Assembly: GCA_963921795.1 (NCBI GenBank)
Contig: OY997641.1
Location: 57,998,950 to 58,062,949 of the forward strand
Origin: Nannobrachium achirus
Lineage: Eukaryota > Chordata > Actinopteri > Myctophiformes > Myctophidae
Length of the DNA: 64,000 nucleotides
Reading direction: 5' to 3'
The notes under the pieces are model-generated. The model saw only the letters and a list, made by a program, of their open reading frames with translations, searched no databases and had not been told where the DNA came from. The translations under genes were made by a program, and so were the position numbers. Below are positions 12,087 to 21,301 of this stretch, piece by piece (positions within the stretch are counted from its first letter, which is position 1; the number at the start of each line of letters is the position of its first letter).

Positions 12087-15000
12087 TCAAACTATGGAAA
12101 TACGAATGGCTTCGTGAACACTGTAGTAGGCTGGTATTACTTGGACAGATTCGTTTTCAATATCTTTAATGTATACATGGTCAATCAAGGTACCACTCTC
12201 TGTTGTTGCACTTTTTACACATTGTCTGTATTCTTGTTGTTCCATTAAATCTACAAGGGTAGATGTTTTAAACAGATCTTCATTGAAATCTCCCATTATT
12301 ACTTTTCCTCCAGGGTATGAATCCAATTCTTCAACAAGTTTAAGCAAATTTTGGCGAAAGGACTCCATTTTGTATGAATTTGGTCTATACAAAACAGCTA
12401 CTGCCACATCAACTCGTGGAACATAAAAGATCAAACATTCCAAGTTAGAACTTTGTGGTATGATTGTATGAATTGTCTCATCAAAGCGATGATATATTCC
12501 AACTCCACCTCTTGCCTGTTGTTTTAATTGGTCAAACATCGGTTGACTGTTATCATAGCAATTTGATCTTGGATTGTGTTGAAATGTAAAACCTGGTAAA
12601 TCTAGCATCTGTACTGGGTCATCTGACCTTAACCACGTTTCTGTCAAACAAATGCAATTGGCTTTCATTAGCATATGATGTGCTTGAACATCCAGAAAAT
12701 GTGCTTTTAAACCCTGGACATTATGCAAAACTATTGTAAACGCACAACTGCTTGTTGGGGTTTGTTGAGGAATAATGAACTCTGGCATGCTTTTAATTGC
12801 TTTGTCAACTTTGTCGTTGCAAAATATGGCTGAATCCTTAAAATCTTCAATAATGAGGCCACTAAGAGTTCTTACGCGACTTAATGCAACGTATGCTTGT
12901 CCTGCATGATTTACATGTTTCAAAGACACCACAGCATTATCAACTGTTAAACCTTGTACTTTGTGTATTGTGCATCCCCATGCCAATCTCAGAGGAAATT
13001 GCCGTCTTACTCCACCACTATTTGACACATGGTCTGCTTGTGGTTCAATTATCGTAGCATTTTGCCGAGTCTTTGATCTCTGAATTTGTCCAACTTTTGG
13101 ATTATCAAATGCAACATGAATATTAGAGGGAAATGAACTTTCAGGTGAGAGCGTTATGTGGACAACAGTTCCAAAAGCACCATTTACAAGACCATCTGGA
13201 ACATCAATATTCTTCTTGAGAATAACTCTGGCACCTATGCCAAGATGTATAACTTGTGACAAACAAGAGTTATATACTTTTTTATGATGACCAATTTTCA
13301 TTGCCATCCTTCCAGTTTTTGGATTCCTTTCAAAATCTTCAGCCACTATGCTTATCGCATCTGGACACATTCTTGCTAATGTTATAAGGTTGTATGTGTC
13401 AACTTGGTCATTGGTAGCAAATATGTGGATGGCATCGGATTGTTCACCAGTTTCACATTGTTTTATCAAATGTAGATCTTTGTCATTTAATGGTTCTTTC
13501 CTTTTATGTATTCTGAAGCGATTCAGTGTTTGAGCAAAGATTGGATCTTTCTGTCTAACAATCTTAGTCAGCTTTGCAATCGTGAAATTATTCCACAAGT
13601 TAATTCCTGTTCCTTCTGCATATAAAGGTGTACCTTTGACAGGAGGCAACTGATAAAAATCACCTACTGCAATTATACTCACTTTTCCAAAGAGAGAATA
13701 GTCACCAACCTGTTTTATTTGTCTTAATCTTCCATGTATGTAGGCTAGAAGACGATGGTCAACCATAGATATTTCGTCAATTATTAATATTTGTAAATTA
13801 ACCAGTTTGGCACGTAGGGAATTTATTTTGTCATCACCAAGTGGTACGTATGGCAATGTGTTATTAATGCCAATGGAAAAGGTGTTGTGTATGGTTGAAC
13901 TACCAATGTTGTATGCAGCAACACCAGTTGGAGCACATAAAAGAACTGTGATGTCATCAGGATTTACAGAAGTTTGAGACAAGAGTCTGCTGCATTCGTA
14001 ATGTATAGCTTTGAGCAAATGTGTCTTCCCTGTGCCTGCTCCACCAGTAACAAATACATTAAACGGTTCTGGATTCTCTCCACGGATTTTCTGTAAGCAC
14101 CAGTTGCGTATTTTGTAAAAGATATTTGACTGTTCCTCATTTAAAGATCTCATTAGATTTAGTGCTTCTTCTCTACACAGTTGAGCATTATGAGTTTCAA
14201 TGGTGCAAACTTTTTGTGCATTTGTAATCAAATCAGGTATATTTTCATCATTGTTATCATCACCATCATCATCAACTTCATCTTTCCTTGAACTGAGACA
14301 TTCTAGCCTTTCCTTTTCAGATTCAGGACATATTTGAGCCCAAGCATCTTCCAAATCACCAACTTGGTTCAAAAGTTCTTCTGCTTCATCAAGTTTGTCT
14401 GTTTCTTTCTCAAAAAAGGACCTGTTTGTCTCAACAATGGATTTCACTGTCTGTACAGCATTGTCAGCATTTCTCACTGAACCAAGATTGTAAAAGTCTT
14501 CAAATGACTCAAAAGATGGAGGTTTTAACTGAGAATCTTGACGATATGGCAAGAAAAGCTGCAAAATAGATTTATAGTATTTTTCTGGATCTTTTGTTGG
14601 TGTGAATCTCGGATACCTCACCACTGCGACATCTGTTCGTGTGCGTCTTTTCACATATCCCAAATTGTTGTCTAGTTGAATTGTTTCACCTTTAGATGTG
14701 GAAGCCTCTGATTTGGACAGCACTCTGTATTCTGAAACAAATGTAGCAAGGCATAAATATTCAAAGTCTTGAGTTTGTGGTCGGCTTTTATATCGGTCTG
14801 TCTGACTAATCATCCATATGCTTGAGTCATCATCTGTCTCCTGAGAAACTTTGTTCTGCAATTCCTTCAAAGGTTTTGTCATTCTAACCGTATCTCCAAC
14901 AGGAATAAATTGAACTTTGCGAGAACATTCCTTCAAATGCATATTTGTTACTCTGTAAACAGCCTCTTGGGCACTAACTTCTCTATTGTGAAGATAAACA

Positions 15001-18000
15001 GCCCCTAGTTTTTGAAGCGCTTCTTTAGCGTCAAGATTTCCATCTAGACTTTCTTTCTGTGCTCGATCAAGCAACATTCCCATGTTACGTTCAGCTTTTG
15101 ATATGTAGGTGATTATGTACACAACAACAGAGTATGCATCTGTAATAAATTGAATATCCATATTAGCATTCCAACTTGCTAACAAATCCCCGTTGTATTG
15201 ATTTATCCAGGTATCGTTTGGTGAACGTTTCAAAACCACACTCGTTTTGTTAGCGACTCTGTTGTATGCCAATTCAAATATTTCCTGATCAATACCTATG
15301 TCATCAAATAAGTCTTTTGTTGAATCATAACTCATGTCAGGATTTGATAATGCCGTTTTCACTTTTTCAAGGATTTCTATGGCCTGATCTCTTTTTAAGC
15401 AAAACTTATCATCTTCATGATTGGCTGAATTATGCAACTCATCGGCACCGTCAACATCCATGTTTTCTTCTTGTGATGCACCTTTTGTATCATCTGTCTT
15501 TTCAGTCTCCTTTTTCTTTGGTCGGCTAATGAATGTTTGACAAGAAATAGGTCTAGGAAAATTAAATCGACATGTGGTTTTGTTTTTTCTGCACGTCTTT
15601 GAATGTCTAGTGCTATGCTTTTGAACACTATTCACAATCTCATACAGTTTTACATCATCTTTGTCTGGCATCTGACAAGTTACATATGTGTCGACAAATT
15701 CAATAACGTCTTCATCTGAATCTTTATCTATTTGCGGAGCATCTTTAATCCAGAGCAAACCATGGACATGTGGGCTCCCTCTTTGCTGAAATTCGACACG
15801 GTAAAAATAGTCATTTACAAGTCCAACAGGTGCTGCTTTAGATATTAGAAGATCTCTTTTATACTCATGCCATCGATGGTCAAACATCCTTGCTGCCGTA
15901 ACTGGGTTCTGTTTTAGTATGCGACATTTCTCAAACCAATCAAGTCTTTCCACATCAACCTTTTTTCTTTCTTGAAGTACAAGTGTTGCCATCATTTCTG
16001 GCCATCTCATATCTGCAGAACTAAATGAGAAAAACCAGGTAGGAAGACCAAGCTGTCTTAACATTGCAAAAAGATCTTTTTGTACGGACTGCCAAAATGC
16101 CGGACTTCCACGAATATTCCGGAGATATTTGTACCCTTCATCGTAATGTAAGATTTTCCTCAATGATTCAGCATCTGTTAACATATCAGCTGTTATACGC
16201 TTGGGAACCTTTTTGTCAACTCCCTTTCTCATAGCAATAGATACACTATTCACAACTTGTTGAAGTTCAGATATATATTGAGCATAAAATATATAATCTA
16301 TATTGTTTGCAAACCTTCCATCAGCGTTTAAAAGTCTGCTATTTAGGTACTTTGCAAGTGTTATTTTTGTCGGTCTGTCATCATGAAAAGTAGGACCACC
16401 TTTTGGAAACAAAACTGGAAAACATTTAGCTTCATTTGTTTTATCCTTCAGTAGACCAACAGGATTGTTTCCTTCTGCAGGAGCCACTGATATTATACTG
16501 TCAAAATGCTGATCTAAAACATCTTGTGCCAAGTCAACAGGCTGAAGACAAGTATCAAAACATGCTACATTCTGTTGTTCCGTATAGGTTAATTCTTCAT
16601 CGTTTTCTGTTTCATCTCCATTTCCTGCGTCATCTGCATTCTCATTTCCTGCATCATTTGCATTTTCAATTGTTTGTTCTTCCTCAACAACTTCATCAAT
16701 ATCATTAGTTTGACTTAAAGGATTTATCCAGTCTCTATTCATATCTGTGTCAGCATAGAAGCGATTACGTTTATTCAGGTAATGCAAGGCATTTTCTACA
16801 TGATCTGTATGGACATATGCATAATCATAGTGTCCTTTATATGTAATTTTACGTTTCAATTTCATTCTTATCATCATGTCATCACTAGCATTTCTCGGTA
16901 GAACATTTGTCACATGGCTTAAGTTGGAAGGCACGCAAACTACTGGTCCATGGCATCCATTTTGACCTCCTTTTGGCAATGCAACAACTTTCATGAACGG
17001 AATGTGTTTAGCTATCAAATGTTCTTCCAAAACATTGAGACATTTTAGTTCTGGTGGTATTGGTTCAAGATGTAGATTGTTTAACACACTTTGTTCAGGC
17101 ATTTTGCCAGATAATAGTTTTCGATCGCATGTCTTACAAATCCATAGTTTAGCAGCTATTCCTTGTGACATTGCGCAATTAAGTGAACAGTTACTGTCAC
17201 ATGTATGCAAATATGTCTCTGTAATGCATTTGTCTGCTAATAATCCAATATTTTTGTTTTTCTTCACATAGGAAGATTTCTTACATTGACTGACCTGCTT
17301 TCTGAAAAGTTTTCGATGGCAGACACAGCAAACAAATTCAGGGCCTGTACGGACATTTTTTTGGAAAGTTTCAATGGCAACATTAATGTCAACCTGCTTC
17401 GTCTTATTTTCTTTATATTTCTTGCGCAAATTCATATTTTTATCTGCTCGGTACTCTGTGTCAGTAGACAATTTTAACTTTTTGTATTCGCAAACTTTGG
17501 CTCGGAACTCTGCGTCAGTAGCAAATTTGACCTTGCTGTATTCACAAACATCTGCTCGGAACTCTGCATCAGTAGCATATTTGAACTTGCTGTATTCACA
17601 AACATCTGCTCGGAAATCTGCATCAGTAGCATATTTTACCTTGCTGTATTCACAAACATCTGCTCGGAACTCTGCATCAGTAGCATATTTGAACTTGCTG
17701 TATTCACAAACATCTGCTCGGAACTCTGCGTCAGTAGCAAATTTGACCTTGCTGTATTCACAAACATCTGCTCGGAACTCTGCGTCTGTAGCATATTTGA
17801 AATTACTGGATTCAATTTTGTTTGTAGAATAGACTTCATCATTGTGGTATCGGAAATGATCATCGCCAATCTTTTTATGTCTAAACACTTGATCTGTTAT
17901 ATATCTGTCTCTTTCTTTCTCAGTTTTTGACTTCTTGACTCTATCCGTCTTGAAACTTGTATCATGTGACCTTTTTCTTAGTTCCATAGTGCTTTTTTCT

Positions 18001-20747
18001 CCTGCTCCATTGTTACACATGCCTGCACAACAAAATGGATCATCCTTTTTCTTAACACATGTTACAACGTCATAATGATTTCCATTAGTGTTGTTTAAAT
18101 ATACTGCTTGACATCTCTGTACATCTGTAGATGCACGACAACTGGAGAAAATATTCCATATGCCATTATTAAGTGTCATAATAGTTGTTTGCAACAAGTC
18201 AGCAGCTGCAAAGATTTCAAGCTCAGTAGCCCATGTTCCTGAATAATAAATTCTGGATTTAGTCAAGTATTGCTGCATAGATTCATAATCTGCTCTCAAA
18301 TACTGTTGAAATGCTGATGTGTTCTGATTAAGGTGTTTAAATATAGCACGACGGATTTTTAAATGGTTATTTTCATTACCACAGATTGCAAAAGCCAATG
18401 CTCTGAAGAAGCAGTTGCCATCACCTTTGATTTGTTTATTCTCGCAAGGATCACCCATTGGTGTGAAGTCTTTGTTTTGTTCAACAGTTTTGACACTTTC
18501 ATTACGGACATTTAATTGAGAACACAATATGTCTTGATCCACAGATCTAAGCGGCTTGAAAGACAATTTAGGTGTTACGACATCGGTAATGATGACATCT
18601 TGTATTTCACAAGTATCAGAGGTTTTGCCAGAGGTTTTGTCAATGTTTTTGTCAAAGTTTTCAGTTGCATTTGTGGTTTTGTCAGAGTTTTCAGTGGTAT
18701 TTGCCAGGAATTCCCTCTCTCCAAAGGAGAATCCAAGAGGGAATTCCCACTCCTCTCCACGAGGAAATTCCAGCTCCTCTCCACGAGGAAAGTTTTCAGT
18801 TGTATTTGTGGTTTTGTCAGAGTTTTCAGTGGTATTTGCCAGGAATTCCCTCTCTCCAAAGGAGAATCCAAGAGGGAATTCCCACTCCTTTCCACAAGGA
18901 AATTCCAGCTCCTCTCCATGAGGAAATTCCAGCTCCTCTGCAGAAGCATTGATTCCAGTCACATCAAATTGCTCATCAAAAGCATTCAAAGATTGTGCAA
19001 GATTACAGAGGTATCTGTACAATTCTTCAATTCCAGCATGAAATACCAAAACACTTTTTCCTTTTCCATCAACAAGCCCTTTACAATTACGAGCATGGGA
19101 ATCAATTACAGCATACCAGCCATTCTGTCTGACAACTGCACAGGTACTTTCGTTCAAAGTGAACAAACATGCATCAAAGTCTACAAAAACTCTTTGTATT
19201 GCTTCATCCAATGGTAACACAATGTCCTGCAATCCTTCGTCATATTTTGAAATGCAAACTTTACCACAAAAGGTCTTACCATACGTTATCGATATGGACT
19301 TATCACATAGTACATGTCTGCTGGGCAATTCATTAACTTCAACTAATCCACTTGTATGTGCAATTTTACATGTTCGATTCAAAGAAGCATATAATGCATT
19401 ACCATGGTGTAGGATCTCATCAAGGTCCTTTGGTCCCCAGGTAAAGACATTTCTAATTCCACTCATGATTATTGCAGTCAGACTTATTGGGACACATTGC
19501 TTTCCAGCATATGGGTGAAATTGTACATGACCTTGATGGAATGAACCACAAACGAAGGATACTTGGGGGCAATCCGTAGTAGTGTTTTTTAACAAGGTGG
19601 AATCATAAGACTTATGGTTAGTGATACAGCCAGAGAGTTTGTCAGAGTTAATGAGTGTGTCAACATCATGTACTCTGCTAGATGGGTCAATTATCAAAGA
19701 AGGGTTTGGGACATGAACTGTCATACGTGTACTTTTCAACACATCACTGTAGAGTGATCGACTTCGACTAGTATATGCACTTGTACTCGTAGATGGCTTA
19801 TGTTCACAGTATCTTTGCTCCGTTTCATTTATTACAGTTACTTTGACTCCAGTCACATCAAATTGCTCACCAAATGCATGCACAGACTGTGCAAGATTAC
19901 AGATGTTTCTGTACAATTCTGCAATGCCAGCATGATATACCAAAACACTGTTTCCATTTCCATCAACAAGCCCTTCAGAATTACGTGCATGGGAATCAAT
20001 TACAGCAAACCAGCCATTCTTTCTGACAACTGCAAAGGTATTTCCTTTCAAGGTGAACAAACATGCATCAAAGTCCACAAAAACTCTTTGTATTGCTTCA
20101 TCCAGTGGCAAAACCATGTCCTGCAATCCTTCATCATATTCGGAAACACCAACTTCACCACAAAAGGTTTTACCATATGTTATTGATACGGACACATTAT
20201 GCAGTAGATGTCTCTTTGGCAATTCATTAACTTCAACAAATCCACTTCTATGTGCAATTTTACCTGCTCGACTCAAAGAAGCATACAAATCATTTCCATG
20301 CTGTAAGATCTCATCAAGATCCTTTGGTCCCCAGGTAAATATATTTCTGACTTCACTCGTGATTATTGCAGTCAGACTGTTTGTGACACATTGCTTTCCA
20401 GCATATATATGAAATTGTTCATGACCTTGATGGAATGAACCATGAACAAAGGATACTTGGGGGTGATCAATGATACTGCTTTCTATCAAAGTTGAATCCA
20501 AAGACTCATGTTCAGGAGTATAGCCAGAGTTTTTGCTCTTGTCAGAGGTTATGCCAGAGTTTTCTGTAGTATTTGTAGTTTTGTCAGAGTTTTCAGTAGT
20601 TTTTGGGAATTCCCTCTCTCCAAAGGAGAATCCAAGAGGGAATTCCTGCTCCTCTCCGGGAGGGAATTCTAGCTTCTCAGCAGAAGCTCTACTTACCTTA
20701 TTTCTCTTCATGGATTCCTGCTGTTGTCTGCCCTTCTTGCGAGGCAT
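12087..20747 (-). CDS. Helentron (Helitron2-type) Rep-helicase-endonuclease polyprotein with three predicted deubiquitinase domains
   Basis: The uninterrupted frame runs from 20876, but the first sensible start is the ATG at 20747 (MPRKKG). Numbering from 20876, domains run in this order. Two tandem peptidase C76-like domains span about 141-345 and 439-645, with Cys163/Asp294/His296 and Cys461/Asp592/His594. An OTU domain spans about 811-940, with DGNC at 819-822 and His934. Next come 18-residue repeats (1028-1145) and a DUF6570-like Cys-rich part (CVC at 1184-1186, CKTC at 1247-1250). The Helitron Rep domain has HVH at 1703-1705 and the Tyr pair 1920/1924. The Pif1-type helicase has GGAGTGKT at 2278-2285, DE at 2367-2368, and TIHKVQGLT and YVALSR further on. 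The EEP endonuclease has LHNVQGL, GDFN at 2862-2865 and LIDH. The order OTU-Rep-helicase-EEP is that of fish Helentrons, which move by rolling-circle replication. The frame has no internal stop, so the copy may be young. The last EEP motif reads SVH where SDH is usual. Confidence 0.93.
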   Translation of the reverse strand: MPRKKGRQQQESMKRNKVSRASAEKLEFPPGEEQEFPLGFSFGEREFPKTTENSDKTTNTTENSGITSDKSKNSGYTPEHESLDSTLIESSIIDHPQVSFVHGSFHQGHEQFHIYAGKQCVTNSLTAIITSEVRNIFTWGPKDLDEILQHGNDLYASLSRAGKIAHRSGFVEVNELPKRHLLHNVSVSITYGKTFCGEVGVSEYDEGLQDMVLPLDEAIQRVFVDFDACLFTLKGNTFAVVRKNGWFAVIDSHARNSEGLVDGNGNSVLVYHAGIAELYRNICNLAQSVHAFGEQFDVTGVKVTVINETEQRYCEHKPSTSTSAYTSRSRSLYSDVLKSTRMTVHVPNPSLIIDPSSRVHDVDTLINSDKLSGCITNHKSYDSTLLKNTTTDCPQVSFVCGSFHQGHVQFHPYAGKQCVPISLTAIIMSGIRNVFTWGPKDLDEILHHGNALYASLNRTCKIAHTSGLVEVNELPSRHVLCDKSISITYGKTFCGKVCISKYDEGLQDIVLPLDEAIQRVFVDFDACLFTLNESTCAVVRQNGWYAVIDSHARNCKGLVDGKGKSVLVFHAGIEELYRYLCNLAQSLNAFDEQFDVTGINASAEELEFPHGEELEFPCGKEWEFPLGFSFGEREFLANTTENSDKTTNTTENFPRGEELEFPRGEEWEFPLGFSFGEREFLANTTENSDKTTNATENFDKNIDKTSGKTSDTCEIQDVIITDVVTPKLSFKPLRSVDQDILCSQLNVRNESVKTVEQNKDFTPMGDPCENKQIKGDGNCFFRALAFAICGNENNHLKIRRAIFKHLNQNTSAFQQYLRADYESMQQYLTKSRIYYSGTWATELEIFAAADLLQTTIMTLNNGIWNIFSSCRASTDVQRCQAVYLNNTNGNHYDVVTCVKKKDDPFCCAGMCNNGAGEKSTMELRKRSHDTSFKTDRVKKSKTEKERDRYITDQVFRHKKIGDDHFRYHNDEVYSTNKIESSNFKYATDAEFRADVCEYSKVKFATDAEFRADVCEYSKFKYATDAEFRADVCEYSKVKYATDADFRADVCEYSKFKYATDAEFRADVCEYSKVKFATDAEFRAKVCEYKKLKLSTDTEYRADKNMNLRKKYKENKTKQVDINVAIETFQKNVRTGPEFVCCVCHRKLFRKQVSQCKKSSYVKKNKNIGLLADKCITETYLHTCDSNCSLNCAMSQGIAAKLWICKTCDRKLLSGKMPEQSVLNNLHLEPIPPELKCLNVLEEHLIAKHIPFMKVVALPKGGQNGCHGPVVCVPSNLSHVTNVLPRNASDDMMIRMKLKRKITYKGHYDYAYVHTDHVENALHYLNKRNRFYADTDMNRDWINPLSQTNDIDEVVEEEQTIENANDAGNENADDAGNGDETENDEELTYTEQQNVACFDTCLQPVDLAQDVLDQHFDSIISVAPAEGNNPVGLLKDKTNEAKCFPVLFPKGGPTFHDDRPTKITLAKYLNSRLLNADGRFANNIDYIFYAQYISELQQVVNSVSIAMRKGVDKKVPKRITADMLTDAESLRKILHYDEGYKYLRNIRGSPAFWQSVQKDLFAMLRQLGLPTWFFSFSSADMRWPEMMATLVLQERKKVDVERLDWFEKCRILKQNPVTAARMFDHRWHEYKRDLLISKAAPVGLVNDYFYRVEFQQRGSPHVHGLLWIKDAPQIDKDSDEDVIEFVDTYVTCQMPDKDDVKLYEIVNSVQKHSTRHSKTCRKNKTTCRFNFPRPISCQTFISRPKKKETEKTDDTKGASQEENMDVDGADELHNSANHEDDKFCLKRDQAIEILEKVKTALSNPDMSYDSTKDLFDDIGIDQEIFELAYNRVANKTSVVLKRSPNDTWINQYNGDLLASWNANMDIQFITDAYSVVVYIITYISKAERNMGMLLDRAQKESLDGNLDAKEALQKLGAVYLHNREVSAQEAVYRVTNMHLKECSRKVQFIPVGDTVRMTKPLKELQNKVSQETDDDSSIWMISQTDRYKSRPQTQDFEYLCLATFVSEYRVLSKSEASTSKGETIQLDNNLGYVKRRTRTDVAVVRYPRFTPTKDPEKYYKSILQLFLPYRQDSQLKPPSFESFEDFYNLGSVRNADNAVQTVKSIVETNRSFFEKETDKLDEAEELLNQVGDLEDAWAQICPESEKERLECLSSRKDEVDDDGDDNNDENIPDLITNAQKVCTIETHNAQLCREEALNLMRSLNEEQSNIFYKIRNWCLQKIRGENPEPFNVFVTGGAGTGKTHLLKAIHYECSRLLSQTSVNPDDITVLLCAPTGVAAYNIGSSTIHNTFSIGINNTLPYVPLGDDKINSLRAKLVNLQILIIDEISMVDHRLLAYIHGRLRQIKQVGDYSLFGKVSIIAVGDFYQLPPVKGTPLYAEGTGINLWNNFTIAKLTKIVRQKDPIFAQTLNRFRIHKRKEPLNDKDLHLIKQCETGEQSDAIHIFATNDQVDTYNLITLARMCPDAISIVAEDFERNPKTGRMAMKIGHHKKVYNSCLSQVIHLGIGARVILKKNIDVPDGLVNGAFGTVVHITLSPESSFPSNIHVAFDNPKVGQIQRSKTRQNATIIEPQADHVSNSGGVRRQFPLRLAWGCTIHKVQGLTVDNAVVSLKHVNHAGQAYVALSRVRTLSGLIIEDFKDSAIFCNDKVDKAIKSMPEFIIPQQTPTSSCAFTIVLHNVQGLKAHFLDVQAHHMLMKANCICLTETWLRSDDPVQMLDLPGFTFQHNPRSNCYDNSQPMFDQLKQQARGGVGIYHRFDETIHTIIPQSSNLECLIFYVPRVDVAVAVLYRPNSYKMESFRQNLLKLVEELDSYPGGKVIMGDFNEDLFKTSTLVDLMEQQEYRQCVKSATTESGTLIDHVYIKDIENESVQVIPAYYSVHEAIRISIV
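13973..14126 (-). repeat. parent copy of the array segment (helicase Walker A)
   Basis: This 154-bp stretch of the Helentron frame encodes the phosphate-binding loop region and is shared with every unit of the array at 10671-12022. Array copies keep most of the coding sequence, but the frame is interrupted by the 156-bp spacer. Confidence 0.9.
17440..17820 (-). repeat. 54-bp in-frame tandem repeats in the Helentron
   Basis: Six good copies and one diverged copy of a 54-bp unit encode YATDAEFRADVCEYSKVK-type repeats of 18 residues (about residues 1028-1145). The reading frame is kept throughout. The most diverged unit (STDTEYRADKNM) leads into RKKYKENK, a basic stretch typical of the region before the Helitron core, so the repeats look like an expansion of that native segment. 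Confidence 0.92.
18707..18882 (-). repeat. 135-bp in-frame duplication with a nested palindrome
   Basis: Two copies, 135 bp apart (18707 and 18842), encode EEWEFPLGFSFGEREF then LANTTENSDKTTN. Each carries a 41-bp palindrome: GGAATTCCCTCT and AGAGGGAATTCC as outer arms with CTCCAAAGGAG nested inside. The same palindrome occurs at 20606-20645 and 26417-26456. Confidence 0.88.
20697..20747 (-). other. possible alternative exon at the Helentron N terminus
   Basis: The ATG at 20747 is directly preceded by GTTTTTCAG (acceptor-like), and codon 17 of MPRKKGRQQQESMKRNK is followed by GTAAGT at 20696-20691 (a consensus donor). In the paralogous copy at 26624-26505 the same two signals bound coding exon 1 of the SGNH gene. 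The segment could therefore be a genuine exon, either read through into the Helentron frame or spliced elsewhere. Confidence 0.6.
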
Positions 20748-20994
20748 CTGAAAAACATGCATTGACAGTTCAATGAAAGTTTGTACATTTGTATTATACA
20801 AGTATACTAAAAGAACAGTTTGAATAGGCAAGTTAGTGATACTGAATACATGAGTTTGTAACAATATTATAAACAACTTTAATAGACCTCATTGTTTTTA
20901 TTAATGTTCTTAAAAAGGACGAAAAAATTACATTTCAAGTTAATTGATTCTATATATAGATATTGTATACAAATTAGGGGTGTGAAAGAATATT

Positions 20995-21060
20995 CTTTAT
21001 TCGAATATTCGTTCGAATGTTAACAATAAAATAAATTCGAAAGTAAAAAAATTGAGCTTC
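20995..21060. repeat. ATTCGAATATTCG palindromic AT-rich patch
   Basis: TTATTCGAATATTCGTTCGAA is a palindrome-rich patch between the Helentron N-terminal region and the last exon of the SGNH gene. It resembles sequences seen at the edges of fish DNA-transposon remnants, but I cannot assign a family. Confidence 0.4.
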
Positions 21061-21301
21061 GAATTAATTTATATTTAATTAGAACAAATCTACCGCACTT
21101 CTCGCGAGGTGGAATGTTCAACCTTTTTAATTGCAATGACCTCCAGTTTGACTCTGAAGATTCTGGTTGTACTGCTCAACCCTCAATGAGTAACAGTACA
21201 AGATTGTGGTTTAACTTAACTACAGTAGTAGACTTTACTTGTATTATGCATTGCACTGCAATTTAGAGACGACACGTTGTGAGCTTGTAGATCTGATCAT
21301 T

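Noticed and set aside
17374-17832. Plus-strand 152-codon frame with LLYSQTSARNSASVAY repeats
   Set aside because: Shadow of the 54-bp coding repeats of the Helentron on the opposite strand.
18516-19217. Plus-strand 233-codon frame
   Set aside because: Lies wholly inside the Helentron frame on the other strand and overlaps its repeats. No domain was recognised.
20748-20876. Upstream 43 codons (from MFIILLQTHV) as the true Helentron start
   Set aside because: The ATG at 20747 follows an acceptor-like GTTTTTCAG. The upstream codons look like intron or leader, and in the second copy they precede exon 1.
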